Shown here one piece after another: positions 8,221-17,546 of a stretch of 25,705 nucleotides of DNA (positions within the stretch are counted from its first letter, which is position 1; each line of letters opens with the position of its first letter). The notes beneath the pieces are model-generated. The model was not told the DNA's origin and searched no databases. It saw nothing but the letters and a program-made list of their open reading frames with translations. A program made the translations under genes and the position numbers. The DNA comes from Imperialibacter sp965651695. GTDB taxonomy: Bacteria > Bacteroidota > Bacteroidia > Cytophagales > Cyclobacteriaceae. Where the stretch lies: contig CBFGTI010000081.1 of assembly GCA_965651695.1 (NCBI GenBank), positions 1 to 25,705 on the forward strand, given 5' to 3'.

Positions 8221-8253
8221 AAGAGGCTGCCATTTAGGTGGCCTTCTTTATTT
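8221..8253 (+). terminator. Rho-independent terminator of the 71-residue gene
   Basis: AAGAGGCTGCC pairs with GGTGGCCTTCTT around the loop ATTTA. All seven core positions (GGCTGCC/GGTGGCC) pair if two G-U pairs are allowed, extended by A-T pairs, then TTTATTT. It separates the small gene from tolC. Confidence 0.75.
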
Positions 8254-8410
8254 CCGCACACGACCGTTTCACAGGCCTTTCAGTTCACATCTGAACACAA
8301 CTGTATCATAACCGTACATGTTTTTCGCTGGAATTATTGATAAAATACTAATAATCAGGTAATTAAATAAGTGGCATATTCATTGAAACTACGAGCAGTG
8401 ACTTGAAAAA

Positions 8411-9790
8411 ATGGATATGTATACACTTACAAGAACGAAGAAAGGCTTTATTCCGCTAGCCTTATCAATACTGCTATCGTTTGGCGCTGTAGCTCAAAAC
8501 GAGCCAGAAGTGCTTACGCTGGACGATTGCATCAGAATTGCGCTGGAGAACAACATCGATGTAAAAAGAGCGCAGAATAATGCTATTGCGGCGAAAGCCA
8601 ATATGGTTCAGGCTTTGGCAAATTATCTGCCAGATTTAGGCGTAAACCTGGGCTATGATTTTTACCAGGGAAACACTTTTGATCAGACCGCGGCAAGACT
8701 TGTGACAACAACTACCTCTCAGTTCGCACCCAATGTGCGCAGCTCAGTTGTTCTATTCAATGGCTTTACTAATATGTATAATTACAAAAGGAGGGCTAAC
8801 GAGCGGGACGCTGCCGAGGAATTTATTGAATCTTCTAAGGTGCAAGTCCGGGCAAGCGTGTTGGGAGCTTACCTGAATGTTATTCTGGATAGGGAGAACA
8901 TTAGAATTTCTGACCAGCGAATTGAGTTGCTTCAGGCTCAGTTGGAGAGGGAGGAAAAGAGAGTTTCAGTTGGAGTAAGTAATCCGGAATCTGTTTATAA
9001 TTTTAGATCACAGTTGGCCAATGAAAAGCTAGTTAAAGTGCAGGCTCAGAATACATATGAAAGGGACAAGCTAGCGCTTATACAAATGCTTCAGTTGGAT
9101 GCTACCAAAGAGTATGAAATTCAGGAAGTGGAGATTGGGGGGCAGGATATTTTACTTGAAGTGGATGCTTATGATGACGTGCTGGCAGCCAGCCTTGCTT
9201 TCTCACCAGGCTTAAAAAGAGCAAATTACACCAGAGAGGCTGCGGAATTTCAGTTTAAGCAAAGTAAAGCCCTTCGCTATCCCCGTGTTGCGGCAGTCGG
9301 TCAGCTTGGATCAAACTATTCATCTAATGGCGCTTATAATCCTGCCACTCAAGAAGCGGATCCCGATGCATCCTTTCGAGATCAGATGCGGTGGAACGAA
9401 TATCGCTACCTCGGCTTTACATTGAACATACCTGTTTTTACTCGCTGGCAAACCAACACCAATGTTCAGGCAGCGAGAGTAAATATGTACAATTCGGACC
9501 TTGACGTGAAGCAAGCGCAGCAAACCATTACTAATACAATTCAGCAAGTCTATATGGATCTGCGGGCTGCTCAAAGTACATATAATGCTGCTCAGGAAAA
9601 TATTGAGGCATTGACTCAGTCTTTCAATTTTTCTGAAACAAGGTATAATGCAGGAAATACGGATTTTTACACTTATCTGGAGAGCCTGAACAATAAAAAC
9701 AGAGCCGAGATTCAGCTGGCCAATGCTCGATACAGCATCGTGATGAGGAAAAAAATTCTGGATATTTATCGCGGACTAGAAGTGAAATAG
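8411..9790 (+). CDS. TolC-family outer membrane channel protein
   Basis: A TolC-like outer-membrane efflux or secretion duct of 459 residues, normal length for the family. An N-terminal signal peptide is visible (basic TRTKKG, then a hydrophobic stretch to GAVAQ, cleavage near residue 29). The mature start LTLDDCIRIALENNIDVKRAQ is a classic TolC opening, followed by long coiled-coil helices and the internal duplication expected of the fold; the second half ends with ANARYSIVMRKKILDIYRG. A second ATG six bases downstream (8417) is an equally possible start. Unusually for the family no membrane-fusion or inner-membrane pump gene adjoins it, so it is an orphan whose partner must be elsewhere. 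The gene looks less GC-rich than the hut genes. It has a strong terminator directly after its stop. Confidence 0.92.
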   Translation: MDMYTLTRTKKGFIPLALSILLSFGAVAQNEPEVLTLDDCIRIALENNIDVKRAQNNAIAAKANMVQALANYLPDLGVNLGYDFYQGNTFDQTAARLVTTTTSQFAPNVRSSVVLFNGFTNMYNYKRRANERDAAEEFIESSKVQVRASVLGAYLNVILDRENIRISDQRIELLQAQLEREEKRVSVGVSNPESVYNFRSQLANEKLVKVQAQNTYERDKLALIQMLQLDATKEYEIQEVEIGGQDILLEVDAYDDVLAASLAFSPGLKRANYTREAAEFQFKQSKALRYPRVAAVGQLGSNYSSNGAYNPATQEADPDASFRDQMRWNEYRYLGFTLNIPVFTRWQTNTNVQAARVNMYNSDLDVKQAQQTITNTIQQVYMDLRAAQSTYNAAQENIEALTQSFNFSETRYNAGNTDFYTYLESLNNKNRAEIQLANARYSIVMRKKILDIYRGLEVK

Positions 9791-9791
9791 T

Positions 9792-10586
9792 TCACCGAAG
9801 GAGGTCAAAGCCTCCTTCTTTTTTTATCCCCACTTTGTATGTGCCCAGATCTAATACATTTTCGAAGCGTGAAGGAAGTTGCAGCGCTCCCTCATTTCGA
9901 TTGTATAAATTGACGTACTGCACCGCACCAGCGGCGAGATAATAAAGCTGGTTGTTGGTAAACCCGAAAAACCTTATCGCTGCCGCAGTTTCAATTTTGC
10001 CCAGGTAGTTGCCCAAATTGTCGAAGTAAAGAATGCCGCCACTGCTCAGCGAAAGAAAAAGCAGGTTTTGGTACTCCCTCATGTAGAGCACCTCAATATT
10101 AGTCGGCAGTGTGTTGGCAAATGGCGTACGGTAAATGACCTGCTGTTCCGCCGGGTCGTATTTCACAAGGCCTTTGTAGGCCTCGTCAATCAGCCAGAAG
10201 GTGTTGTCCTGCGAGGGACAAGCCAACTTAATAAAACCCTGTACTTTACCGGAAAGATCGTAGGTGCCGATGGGGTTGAGGAAGCGATCGAGAATTACCA
10301 CCGACTGAAATTCCTCGTAAAACACAAAGATCTTGAGCGGATTCCATGCATCGATCAAATCGACCTTTGCTGCCCGCCGGGGCGAAAAGTTAAGCACCTC
10401 AATACCATCTCCATCGTATTTGGCTATAGTGCCGTTTGCAAATGCGATATAAAAAAAGCCCGTGCGATCCACCGAATAAGCGACGGCAGGCAGCGCTGGC
10501 ACTGACTTATAAGCCCGGGCTGTGTCCTGGCCCAGCGTTGGGAAGGAGAAGATAAAAAGCCAACAGATTATTGTGCAAGTTCTCAT
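9792..10586 (-). CDS. Secreted protein of unknown function, possibly beta-propeller
   Basis: I do not recognise a characterised family. The 264-residue product begins with a clear secretion signal (MRTCTIICWLFIFSFPTLGQ, likely cut near residue 20). The mature part is beta-rich with repeated patterns of the type FYIAFANGTIAKYDGDG, VVILDRFLNPIGTYDL, FWLIDEAYKGLVKYD and ILYFDNLGNYLGKIE. These resemble the strand-turn-strand blades of NHL or quinoprotein-like propellers. No catalytic residues can be assigned. It is probably a periplasmic or surface protein. The gene lies 93 bases downstream of the LpxH-like gene on the same strand and may be cotranscribed. Its stop is one base from the tolC stop, and its final codons form the tolC terminator hairpin. 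Confidence 0.75.
   Translation of the reverse strand: MRTCTIICWLFIFSFPTLGQDTARAYKSVPALPAVAYSVDRTGFFYIAFANGTIAKYDGDGIEVLNFSPRRAAKVDLIDAWNPLKIFVFYEEFQSVVILDRFLNPIGTYDLSGKVQGFIKLACPSQDNTFWLIDEAYKGLVKYDPAEQQVIYRTPFANTLPTNIEVLYMREYQNLLFLSLSSGGILYFDNLGNYLGKIETAAAIRFFGFTNNQLYYLAAGAVQYVNLYNRNEGALQLPSRFENVLDLGTYKVGIKKEGGFDLLR
9797..9825 (+). terminator. Strong tolC terminator inside the convergent gene's coding end
   Basis: GAAGGAGG-TCAAAG-CCTCCTTC followed by seven T residues: a perfect 8-bp stem and 6-base loop beginning seven bases after the tolC stop. The whole element lies within the last codons of the minus-strand gene that ends at 9792, where it encodes KKEGGFDLL. Confidence 0.92.
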
Positions 10587-10679
10587 TCGTCAGTTGTCTG
10601 CATCGGAGTTACATCACTCAGGTGATTTGCCTCATTCCCACCTGTTTAGATGCTGGGTGACAGTTAAAAGCACTGTGAA

Positions 10680-11450
10680 CTAACCCTTAAATTCTTTCAA
10701 TATCACCTGCTTGCCATCGAATATTGCATAGGTATTATGCCTTATCCATTCGCCAAGATTTATATACCTGCTGCTTTTGCCTACCTGCAAGTCGAGCGGC
10801 AAATGGCGGTGGCCAAAAATGTAATAGTCGTGGTGATCGTTCTTTTCCAACTCCCGGCAATAAGTCCAGAGCCATTCATCTTCACCCAAAAAAGCTTCGT
10901 CGTACTTTTCATTGCTTATTCTGCTACGGCCCGACCACGCCCGGGCTATTGCTATTCCCACGTTCGGATGCAGCCACCGAAAGGCCCATTGGCAAAGCTT
11001 GTTTCGAAAGATCTTCTTCAGAAACTTGTAATGGTAATCGCCAGGCCCGAGCCCGTCGCCATGGCCCACCAGTAATTTTATGTTGTTCACTACATACACC
11101 TGTGGCTCGTGATACACTGGTATGTTCAGCTCATCCCTAAAGTAACCGGCCATCCACATATCGTGGTTGCCCGAAAAGAAGACAACGGGGATTCCCCTGT
11201 CGACAATCGAAGCAATTTTACCCTGAAAGCGAATAAATCCCTTGGGGATTACGTGCTTATACTCAAACCAGAAGTCGAATATGTCGCCCACCAGCACGAT
11301 GGCAGCCGCTGTATCTTCAATGGAGTTGAGCCACTGAATGATGCGGGTTTCCCTGGCACGGCTCGACCCCCGGTTGGGAGCACCCAGGTGGAAGTCGCTG
11401 GCGAAGTAAATAAATTTTCCTTCCGGAAGCGTTTCTATACCTAATGACAT
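10680..11450 (-). CDS. lpxH: UDP-2,3-diacylglucosamine diphosphatase-like metallophosphatase
   Basis: A calcineurin-like metallophosphoesterase of the LpxH group. LpxH cleaves UDP-2,3-diacylglucosamine to lipid X and UMP at the inner membrane face during lipid A synthesis. The five metal-binding blocks are present in order: DFHLG, GDIFDFW, GNHD, GHGD and GHRH (with the ATG start, Asp19/His21, Asp56, Asn95, His130 and His214/His216). DFWFE after the second block and the basic aromatic helix FLKKIFRNKLCQWAFRWLHP are typical of LpxH, where this region forms the lipid-binding cap. The frame can extend to a TTG at 11457-11459, but the ATG at 11448-11450 is preferred, giving 256 residues. LpxH assignment is from family motifs; a close relative acting on another nucleotide cannot be excluded. 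Confidence 0.85.
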   Translation of the reverse strand: MSLGIETLPEGKFIYFASDFHLGAPNRGSSRARETRIIQWLNSIEDTAAAIVLVGDIFDFWFEYKHVIPKGFIRFQGKIASIVDRGIPVVFFSGNHDMWMAGYFRDELNIPVYHEPQVYVVNNIKLLVGHGDGLGPGDYHYKFLKKIFRNKLCQWAFRWLHPNVGIAIARAWSGRSRISNEKYDEAFLGEDEWLWTYCRELEKNDHHDYYIFGHRHLPLDLQVGKSSRYINLGEWIRHNTYAIFDGKQVILKEFKG

Positions 11451-11463
11451 ATCTGCCAAAATA

Positions 11464-11491
11464 AAAAGATCAGGCGCAAACCTGATCTTTT
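11464..11491 (-). terminator. ftsH terminator
   Basis: AAAAGATCAGG and CCTGATCTTTT form a perfect 11-bp stem with a 6-base loop between the ftsH stop and the lpxH start. Read on the minus strand it is followed by TTTATTTT, so it terminates ftsH transcription. The symmetrical A/T flanks would allow it to work in both directions. Confidence 0.88.
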
Positions 11492-11514
11492 ATAGTCAAA
11501 TAACTCCAAAATCT

Positions 11515-13620
11515 TTACTTGGCCTTACGTACCGGCTCAACTGGGGAGGTGCCTTCTTCTTTGGTTACCTCTTCTTTAATCGATTTTTTCAATGCTTCCA
11601 CTTCATCTTCCGACTTGGACTCACCTTCTTTGGCAGTTTCCTCAGCTGCATGCGCAGCCTTGCCGTTTGCGTTGGTAAATGCCTGGTAGGTCGTTTCCTT
11701 TTCAAAAGGGCGTTTCCCAATCAGCCGTTCAAGATCGTTTTGGAAAATAATCTCCTTTTCGAGCAACTCCTTTGCAATTATTTCAAGCTTATCCAGGTGG
11801 TGCGTAAGCAGGTCTTTCGTACGCTCGTAAGCCTTGGCGATGATGCTCCTCACCTCGGAGTCGATCGTTTCGGCTGTAGCTTCCGAGTAGGGCTTGTTAA
11901 AGGAATACTCAGATTGTTTGGAATCGTAGAATGAGATATTCCCGATCTTATCGTTCATACCATAAATGGTCACTATGCTGTAGGCCATTTTAGTTACTCG
12001 TTCAAGGTCGCTCAATGCCCCGGTCGAAATCTTCCCGAAAATGATCTCCTCGGCAGCTCTGCCGCCCAGTGCCATGCTCATTTCGTCAAGCAGCTGCTCG
12101 GTTTGGTACAGGAACTGCTCTTTTGGCAAGTACTGCGCATACCCAAGTGCGGCAATACCCCGTGGTACAATAGAAACTTTCACCAACGGATCGGCATGCT
12201 CCAGAAACCAGCCCGCTACAGCATGGCCTGCTTCGTGGTAAGCCACAATCATTTTCTCTTCGGGCGAAATTATTTTTGTTTTCTTTTCAAGTCCGCCGAT
12301 CACCCGGTCTACCGCATCCTGAAAATCCTGCATATCTACGGCAGGTTTGTCGCGACGGGCAGCAATCAGGGCTGCCTCATTACACACGTTGGCAATTTCG
12401 GCACCGGCAAAGCCCGGAGTTTGAGCTGCCAGCTTCTTTACGTCCACATCTTTCGATAGCTTAATAGGCTTCAGATGCACTTTAAAGATAGCTTCACGGC
12501 CTACTACATCCGGTTTATCTATGCTTATTTGACGGTCGAAGCGGCCCGGGCGCATCAGCGCACTGTCGAGCACATCGGGGCGGTTGGTAGCTGCCAGAAT
12601 AATCACGCCGGAGTCGGTGGCAAATCCGTCCATCTCCACCAGCAGCGAGTTCAATGTATTCTCACGCTCATCGTTCGAGCCGGGCACCTGCCCACGCCCT
12701 CTCGAGCGACCAATAGCGTCAATCTCATCAATAAACACAATACATGGCGCCTTTTCCTTAGCCTGCTTAAATAGGTCACGCACCCGGGCAGCACCTACAC
12801 CCACAAACATTTCCACAAAATCGGAGCCCGACAGCGAAAAGAACGGAACGCCAGCCTCGCCGGCTACTGCCTTCGCAAGCAATGTTTTACCGGTACCGGG
12901 AGGGCCCACAAGCAAGGCGCCTTTCGGTATCTTGCCCCCAAGCTTGGTAAACTTGGCGGGGTTTTTCAAAAAATCTACAATTTCCTTTACTTCTTCTTTT
13001 GCTTCATCCAAACCGGCAACATCGGTAAAGGTAATTTTTACCTTATTTTCAGCGTCGAAAAGCGCGGCTCTCGATTTTCCTATATTGAAAATCTGTCCAC
13101 CAGGCCCTGCATTGCCGGTCATTCTTCGCATGAGGAACCAAAACCCGAACAGTATCAGGAACAGGAATCCCCAGTTGAAAAACAGATTGGAGATATCGGA
13201 CCGCTCGTCGATCTTATAGCCGATACGCTGGCTTTCAGGCTGGCCCGACTCTATCTGCCGGAATTTCTCGTCAAAATTATCCGCCGAAATGATCTTGAAC
13301 TGGTAGTGGGGGCCCTGGTTGAGAGAAAAAGGGCTCCGCTGTTCAAGCTCAACTTTATATTTGCTGTTTTTCAGAGCCTCTTCCTTCAGCGTTACTTCAA
13401 CTATGTTCTGGTTACGCACCAGCACCACTTCTTTCACATCGTTGCTGAGCATCATTTGCTCAAATCTCTTCTGAGAAATGGTCACTGAAGAAGAGCTATT
13501 ATTAAAATAAGTGATCCCCAGAATGACCGCCAGCAAGGTCAGAATAACCCAAATTTGGTAGTTCGGCCGCTGAGGAGGCTTGGGTAATAAGTTCTTCCTC
13601 GGTTTATCTTGATTTGCCAT
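11515..13620 (-). CDS. ftsH: ATP-dependent zinc metalloprotease FtsH
   Basis: FtsH is a membrane-anchored hexameric AAA+ protease that degrades damaged membrane proteins and selected cytosolic regulators. The 701-residue protein has a first transmembrane helix at about 22-39 and a second at about 149-164 flanking a periplasmic domain. The AAA+ module carries Walker A GPPGTGKT (239-246), Walker B IVFIDE (294-299), and the second region of homology with NRPDVLDSALMRPGRFDR. The protease zinc site is HEAGH (His462, Glu463, His466), with the third ligand Asp538 in GALSDLERVT. The C-terminal ~50 residues form a charged Glu/Lys-rich tail beyond the conserved core, common in this phylum. The ATG at 13618-13620 is unambiguous. 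It follows rsfS by 64 bases on the same strand. Confidence 0.97.
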   Translation of the reverse strand: MANQDKPRKNLLPKPPQRPNYQIWVILTLLAVILGITYFNNSSSSVTISQKRFEQMMLSNDVKEVVLVRNQNIVEVTLKEEALKNSKYKVELEQRSPFSLNQGPHYQFKIISADNFDEKFRQIESGQPESQRIGYKIDERSDISNLFFNWGFLFLILFGFWFLMRRMTGNAGPGGQIFNIGKSRAALFDAENKVKITFTDVAGLDEAKEEVKEIVDFLKNPAKFTKLGGKIPKGALLVGPPGTGKTLLAKAVAGEAGVPFFSLSGSDFVEMFVGVGAARVRDLFKQAKEKAPCIVFIDEIDAIGRSRGRGQVPGSNDERENTLNSLLVEMDGFATDSGVIILAATNRPDVLDSALMRPGRFDRQISIDKPDVVGREAIFKVHLKPIKLSKDVDVKKLAAQTPGFAGAEIANVCNEAALIAARRDKPAVDMQDFQDAVDRVIGGLEKKTKIISPEEKMIVAYHEAGHAVAGWFLEHADPLVKVSIVPRGIAALGYAQYLPKEQFLYQTEQLLDEMSMALGGRAAEEIIFGKISTGALSDLERVTKMAYSIVTIYGMNDKIGNISFYDSKQSEYSFNKPYSEATAETIDSEVRSIIAKAYERTKDLLTHHLDKLEIIAKELLEKEIIFQNDLERLIGKRPFEKETTYQAFTNANGKAAHAAEETAKEGESKSEDEVEALKKSIKEEVTKEEGTSPVEPVRKAK

Positions 13621-13684
13621 TCTTTATAATTTCTTAATCTTTATCAATTGGATGAAACGCTTTTCCGCTACTAATGTTCAATTT

Positions 13685-14110
13685 TCAGTTCTCAAGTGCA
13701 ACATGAGTTATTTCAGCGTCACCCCATAACTCTTCCAGCGAGTAGAAGTCTCTTTTGTCCTTTTTGAAAACATGCGCCACCACGTCAACATAATCGAGCA
13801 GTATCCACTCCTTATTCTGCTTACCTTCCTTTTTCCACGGAGACTGCCGCACTTGTTTATATACTACCTCTTCAATAGAGTCGCTAATAGCATCAATCTG
13901 CGTATCAGAATTGCCCGAACAAATAATAAAATAATCAGCTACGGCATTTTTAACATTGCGAAGATTCAGAACTACAATGTCGAGACCTTTTTTTTCCGAC
14001 ATGCCCTTCACCACTAATTTACTGAGACTGTCGGGGGTGAGCTCCTCAGGATGCCCTGCCGGAGACTCCTCTGGAAGCCCTTGGCGGAGCTTACCTTTTT
14101 TTTCTGTCAT
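13685..14110 (-). CDS. rsfS: Ribosome silencing factor RsfS
   Basis: RsfS (Iojap/DUF143 family) binds ribosomal protein uL14 on the large subunit and blocks subunit joining when nutrients are short. The core domain (about residues 27-130) shows the family blocks DIVVLNLRNV, ADYFIICSGNSDTQIDAI, WILLDYVDVVAHVF and RDFYSLEELWGDA. At 141 residues it is a little longer than typical because of a ~25-residue polar N-terminal extension (KGKLRQGLPEESPAGHPEEL), so an internal start is possible, but the next good initiator would cut into the core helix. It lies upstream of ftsH on the same strand and diverges from birA, a common arrangement in Bacteroidota. Confidence 0.93.
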   Translation of the reverse strand: MTEKKGKLRQGLPEESPAGHPEELTPDSLSKLVVKGMSEKKGLDIVVLNLRNVKNAVADYFIICSGNSDTQIDAISDSIEEVVYKQVRQSPWKKEGKQNKEWILLDYVDVVAHVFKKDKRDFYSLEELWGDAEITHVALEN

Positions 14111-14132
14111 TCAAAACGATTTACTTTACTTA

Positions 14133-14140
14133 CAAAACTA
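14133..14140 (-). promoter_or_regulatory. Putative rsfS -7 promoter element
   Basis: On the minus strand TAGTTTTG matches TAnnTTTG exactly and lies 22 bases before the rsfS ATG. The nearest upstream TTG is 15 rather than 19 bases away, so support for the -33 element is weak. Confidence 0.45.
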
Positions 14141-14150
14141 CAAAAAAAGA

Positions 14151-14906
14151 TTGCACAAAATTTCCTCCAATTCTCTCTTTATCGGGAAAAAGGTTGTACA
14201 CCTGCCAAAATGTCATTCAACCAACTCTGTTGCCGCCGAATTGCTGGCTTTTGGGCATGCACAAGAGGGGACCGTCGTAATAACCGACTGCCAGACGGCA
14301 GGGAGGGGCCAGAGAGGAAATAAATGGGAGTCTACCCCGGGAGAAAACCTTACTCTTTCCGTCGTTCTCAAACCAGACTTTCTCAGCCTCCATCAACAAT
14401 TTTTTCTCACAATAGTTTCATCTCTTGCCGTTTGTGCTGTTGTGAAGGAACAAACGGGACAAGCAACGATCAAATGGCCCAACGACGTCTTTGTTAATGC
14501 GGGCAAAATTAGCGGGATACTGATTGAAAATACGATCCGCAAAAACAAGATTGAGGCTTGCATAGTAGGCATTGGTTTAAATGTAAACCAAACCCGCTTT
14601 TCTACCGAATTGCCAACCTCGCTTCGGCAGGTTACGGGAAACACCTACGACCTTGAACCTCTTCTGCACAGGCTCTGCGAAAGCCTCGAGTCGTTCTACC
14701 TGCGGATAAGGGCGGGCCGTTTGGAGGAAACCAGGCTGCTTTACCTTCAGCACCTGATGTGGCTTAACGAGTGGAGAGCATTTAAAGACGCAAACGGGGT
14801 ATTCCAGGGGAAGATAACGGGGATTACCGAGGGCGGTAAGCTGATAGTGGAAAGGGAGGAAGGAATGAATGTATTTGACTTAAAAGAGGTTGAGTATATT
14901 TACTAG
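14151..14906 (+). CDS. birA: Biotin--[acetyl-CoA-carboxylase] ligase (BirA), TTG start
   Basis: Biotin protein ligase activates biotin to biotinyl-AMP and attaches it to the lysine of biotin carrier domains. Visible motifs are the nucleotide/biotin loop GRGQRGNKW (residues 51-59), KWPNDV (108-113), Lys119 in GKISGIL and GIGLNVN (140-146), plus the N-terminal CHSTN. There is no DNA-binding N-terminal domain, so it is a monofunctional ligase. No ATG fits. A far upstream ATG at 13956 would lie inside the divergent rsfS gene and add about 65 residues without family character. TTG at 14151 gives M-H-K-I-S-S-N-S-L-F-I-G-K and a 251-residue protein of standard size. A likely substrate, a biotin carrier protein, is encoded at 20479-20997. 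Confidence 0.92.
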   Translation: MHKISSNSLFIGKKVVHLPKCHSTNSVAAELLAFGHAQEGTVVITDCQTAGRGQRGNKWESTPGENLTLSVVLKPDFLSLHQQFFLTIVSSLAVCAVVKEQTGQATIKWPNDVFVNAGKISGILIENTIRKNKIEACIVGIGLNVNQTRFSTELPTSLRQVTGNTYDLEPLLHRLCESLESFYLRIRAGRLEETRLLYLQHLMWLNEWRAFKDANGVFQGKITGITEGGKLIVEREEGMNVFDLKEVEYIY

Positions 14907-15037
14907 CAGCACATTTCGGCAGGCAAAACTCCCACTACCAGTGATGTAAGAAATCTTCGGTTAATGACGTAAAAAAAATTGAGGGGCCTGTTATATTTGT
15001 TTCCTCTCCTCTCGCCTAACCAGCTCAAAACATTTTT

Positions 15038-15067
15038 TTGGTAGCAATAACATAAGTATTACTTTTG
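15038..15067 (+). promoter_or_regulatory. ahcY promoter
   Basis: TTG (15038-15040), a 19-base spacer, then TACTTTTG (15060-15067): an exact match to the Bacteroidota sigma-A consensus with ideal spacing. The predicted start site near 15072 leaves a leader of about 25 bases. A second TAnnTTTG (TATATTTG, 14992-14999) further upstream has no matching -33 element. Confidence 0.75.
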
Positions 15068-15096
15068 CAACGATTTATAAATCAGAATTTTTAAAA

Positions 15097-16404
<1,308 letters not shown>

Positions 16405-16468
16405 TCGGTCGTGTTGCCGCGCCGGCAAACGGGCGGTATTGCGTCGTCATGACATAATTGCAGTAAAG

Positions 16469-16501
16469 AAAGAAGAGCCTCACCGCAGGCTTTTCTTTTT
16501 T
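16469..16501 (+). terminator. ahcY terminator
   Basis: AAAGAAGAGCCT and AGGCTTTTCTTT form a 12-bp stem with one G-U pair and loop CACCGC, ending in a run of T residues. It begins 65 bases after the ahcY stop. Confidence 0.88.
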
Positions 16502-16638
16502 ATATGGTTATTTCTCCTGTAGCTACATTAAAAAAAGCTTTTTTTTAACTATTTCGGGCGTTTTCTCGTAATGGCATTGTATACCAGGATCTGCACGCCA
16601 TCTTATCTTGGGCAAGAAATTTGCTTCAATCATACAAT

Positions 16639-17241
16639 ATGTCAACGACCGTAACACACGAAATGGAAGAGCCAACCCGGCACAGATACGACGAGAAAAA
16701 GAAGATGCAAATCTTCAACGGCGAATTTTTGCCTCACATTGATTCGATGTACAACTTCGCTTATCGTTTAACTTTTGACGAGGACGAAGCAAAAGACCTT
16801 GTACAGGAAACATATTTTAAAGCTTTTCGCTTCATAGATTCTTTCCAGGAAGGAACCAATGCAAAAGCATGGTTGTTCCGAATCCTGAAAAACAGCTTCA
16901 TTAACGACTTTCGGAAAAAAAGTAAGGAGCCAGCCAAGGTAGATTACCAGGAAGTGGAAACTTATTATAACTCGGATGATGTTGATGAGCATATAACTGT
17001 CGACCTTCGGATTGAGACACTGCAGAGCATGATTGGCGATGAGGTGTCTAATGCGCTTAATTCTTTAGATGTTGATTTCAGGACGGTAATAATTTTGTGC
17101 GACTTAGAAGGATTTACCTATGAGGAGATGGCGAAAATTCTGGATATTCCGATAGGAACCGTGAGATCGAGACTCCATAGGGCAAGAAACCTCCTGAAAG
17201 AAAAACTAAAATCGTATGCCCGCACCATGGGCTATAAATAA
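16639..17241 (+). CDS. ECF-type RNA polymerase sigma factor
   Basis: A group 4 (ECF) sigma factor that would redirect RNA polymerase to a stress regulon. With the ATG at 16639 it has 200 residues; a TTG at 16621 would add six. Region 2 spans about residues 30-96, including FNFAYRLTFDEDEAKDLVQE-type sequence and AWLFRILKNSFINDFRKK. Region 4 spans about 135-190, with the helix-turn-helix EGFTYEEMAKILDIPIGTVR and SRLHRAR. The next gene encodes a zinc anti-sigma protein resembling RsrA, so the pair resembles the SigR-RsrA (thiol stress) type rather than the membrane-spanning FecR type common in this phylum. No confident promoter is seen upstream; TATCTTGG at 16604 is a partial match only. Confidence 0.92.
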   Translation: MSTTVTHEMEEPTRHRYDEKKKMQIFNGEFLPHIDSMYNFAYRLTFDEDEAKDLVQETYFKAFRFIDSFQEGTNAKAWLFRILKNSFINDFRKKSKEPAKVDYQEVETYYNSDDVDEHITVDLRIETLQSMIGDEVSNALNSLDVDFRTVIILCDLEGFTYEEMAKILDIPIGTVRSRLHRARNLLKEKLKSYARTMGYK

Positions 17242-17276
17242 TTTTTACTAATATTCGGGTTTGAAATTACTTGTTA

Positions 17277-17546
17277 ATGGAACAGAATTCTAGCAAAGAG
17301 GATTGCAAGGAGTCAATTAAATGTATTGAAATACTGCATTTACTGCTCGACAATGAAGCCACCCAGGAAGAAGAGCAGTACTTAAGAGAGCACATCGACT
17401 CCTGCCTGCCTTGTCTGAGAAACTACGAACTGGAAACTGAAATCCGCAATCTTTTGCGCACCAGGATAAACAAACCCCACACACCAGCTGATCTGCTGAT
17501 CTCCATAAAAAAGCGTGTTACCGTTTCAATGACCTCCAAAGGGTAA
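17277..17546 (+). CDS. Zinc-binding anti-sigma factor, RsrA-like
   Basis: An 89-residue soluble protein with the ZAS signature His-X3-Cys-X2-Cys at His39, Cys43 and Cys46 (HIDSCLPC). Cys16, in KCIEILHLLLD, aligns by eye with the Cys11 of Streptomyces RsrA (DCSEILDHLYEFLD), so the complete Cys-His-Cys-Cys zinc set is present. In RsrA, oxidation forms a disulfide, releases zinc and frees the sigma factor; the same mechanism is plausible here. There is no membrane span. The start used is the ATG at 17277; a TTG two codons upstream is less likely. It follows the sigma gene by 35 bases, and its TAA shares a base with the gmk ATG (TAATG), so the three genes are probably one transcript with translational coupling into gmk. 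Confidence 0.85.
   Translation: MEQNSSKEDCKESIKCIEILHLLLDNEATQEEEQYLREHIDSCLPCLRNYELETEIRNLLRTRINKPHTPADLLISIKKRVTVSMTSKG

Noticed and set aside
12584..13219. Long open frame (about 210 codons) antisense to ftsH
   Set aside because: It mirrors ftsH codons on the opposite strand, has low-complexity Ser/Pro composition and no recognisable domain.
13956..14150. N-terminal extension of birA from an ATG at 13956
   Set aside because: It lies antisense inside rsfS, has no biotin-ligase character, and the family N-terminus begins at the TTG at 14151.
14992..14999. TATATTTG as main ahcY promoter
   Set aside because: It matches the -7 element but has no TTG at 19-20 bases upstream, while the downstream element at 15038-15067 has ideal spacing.
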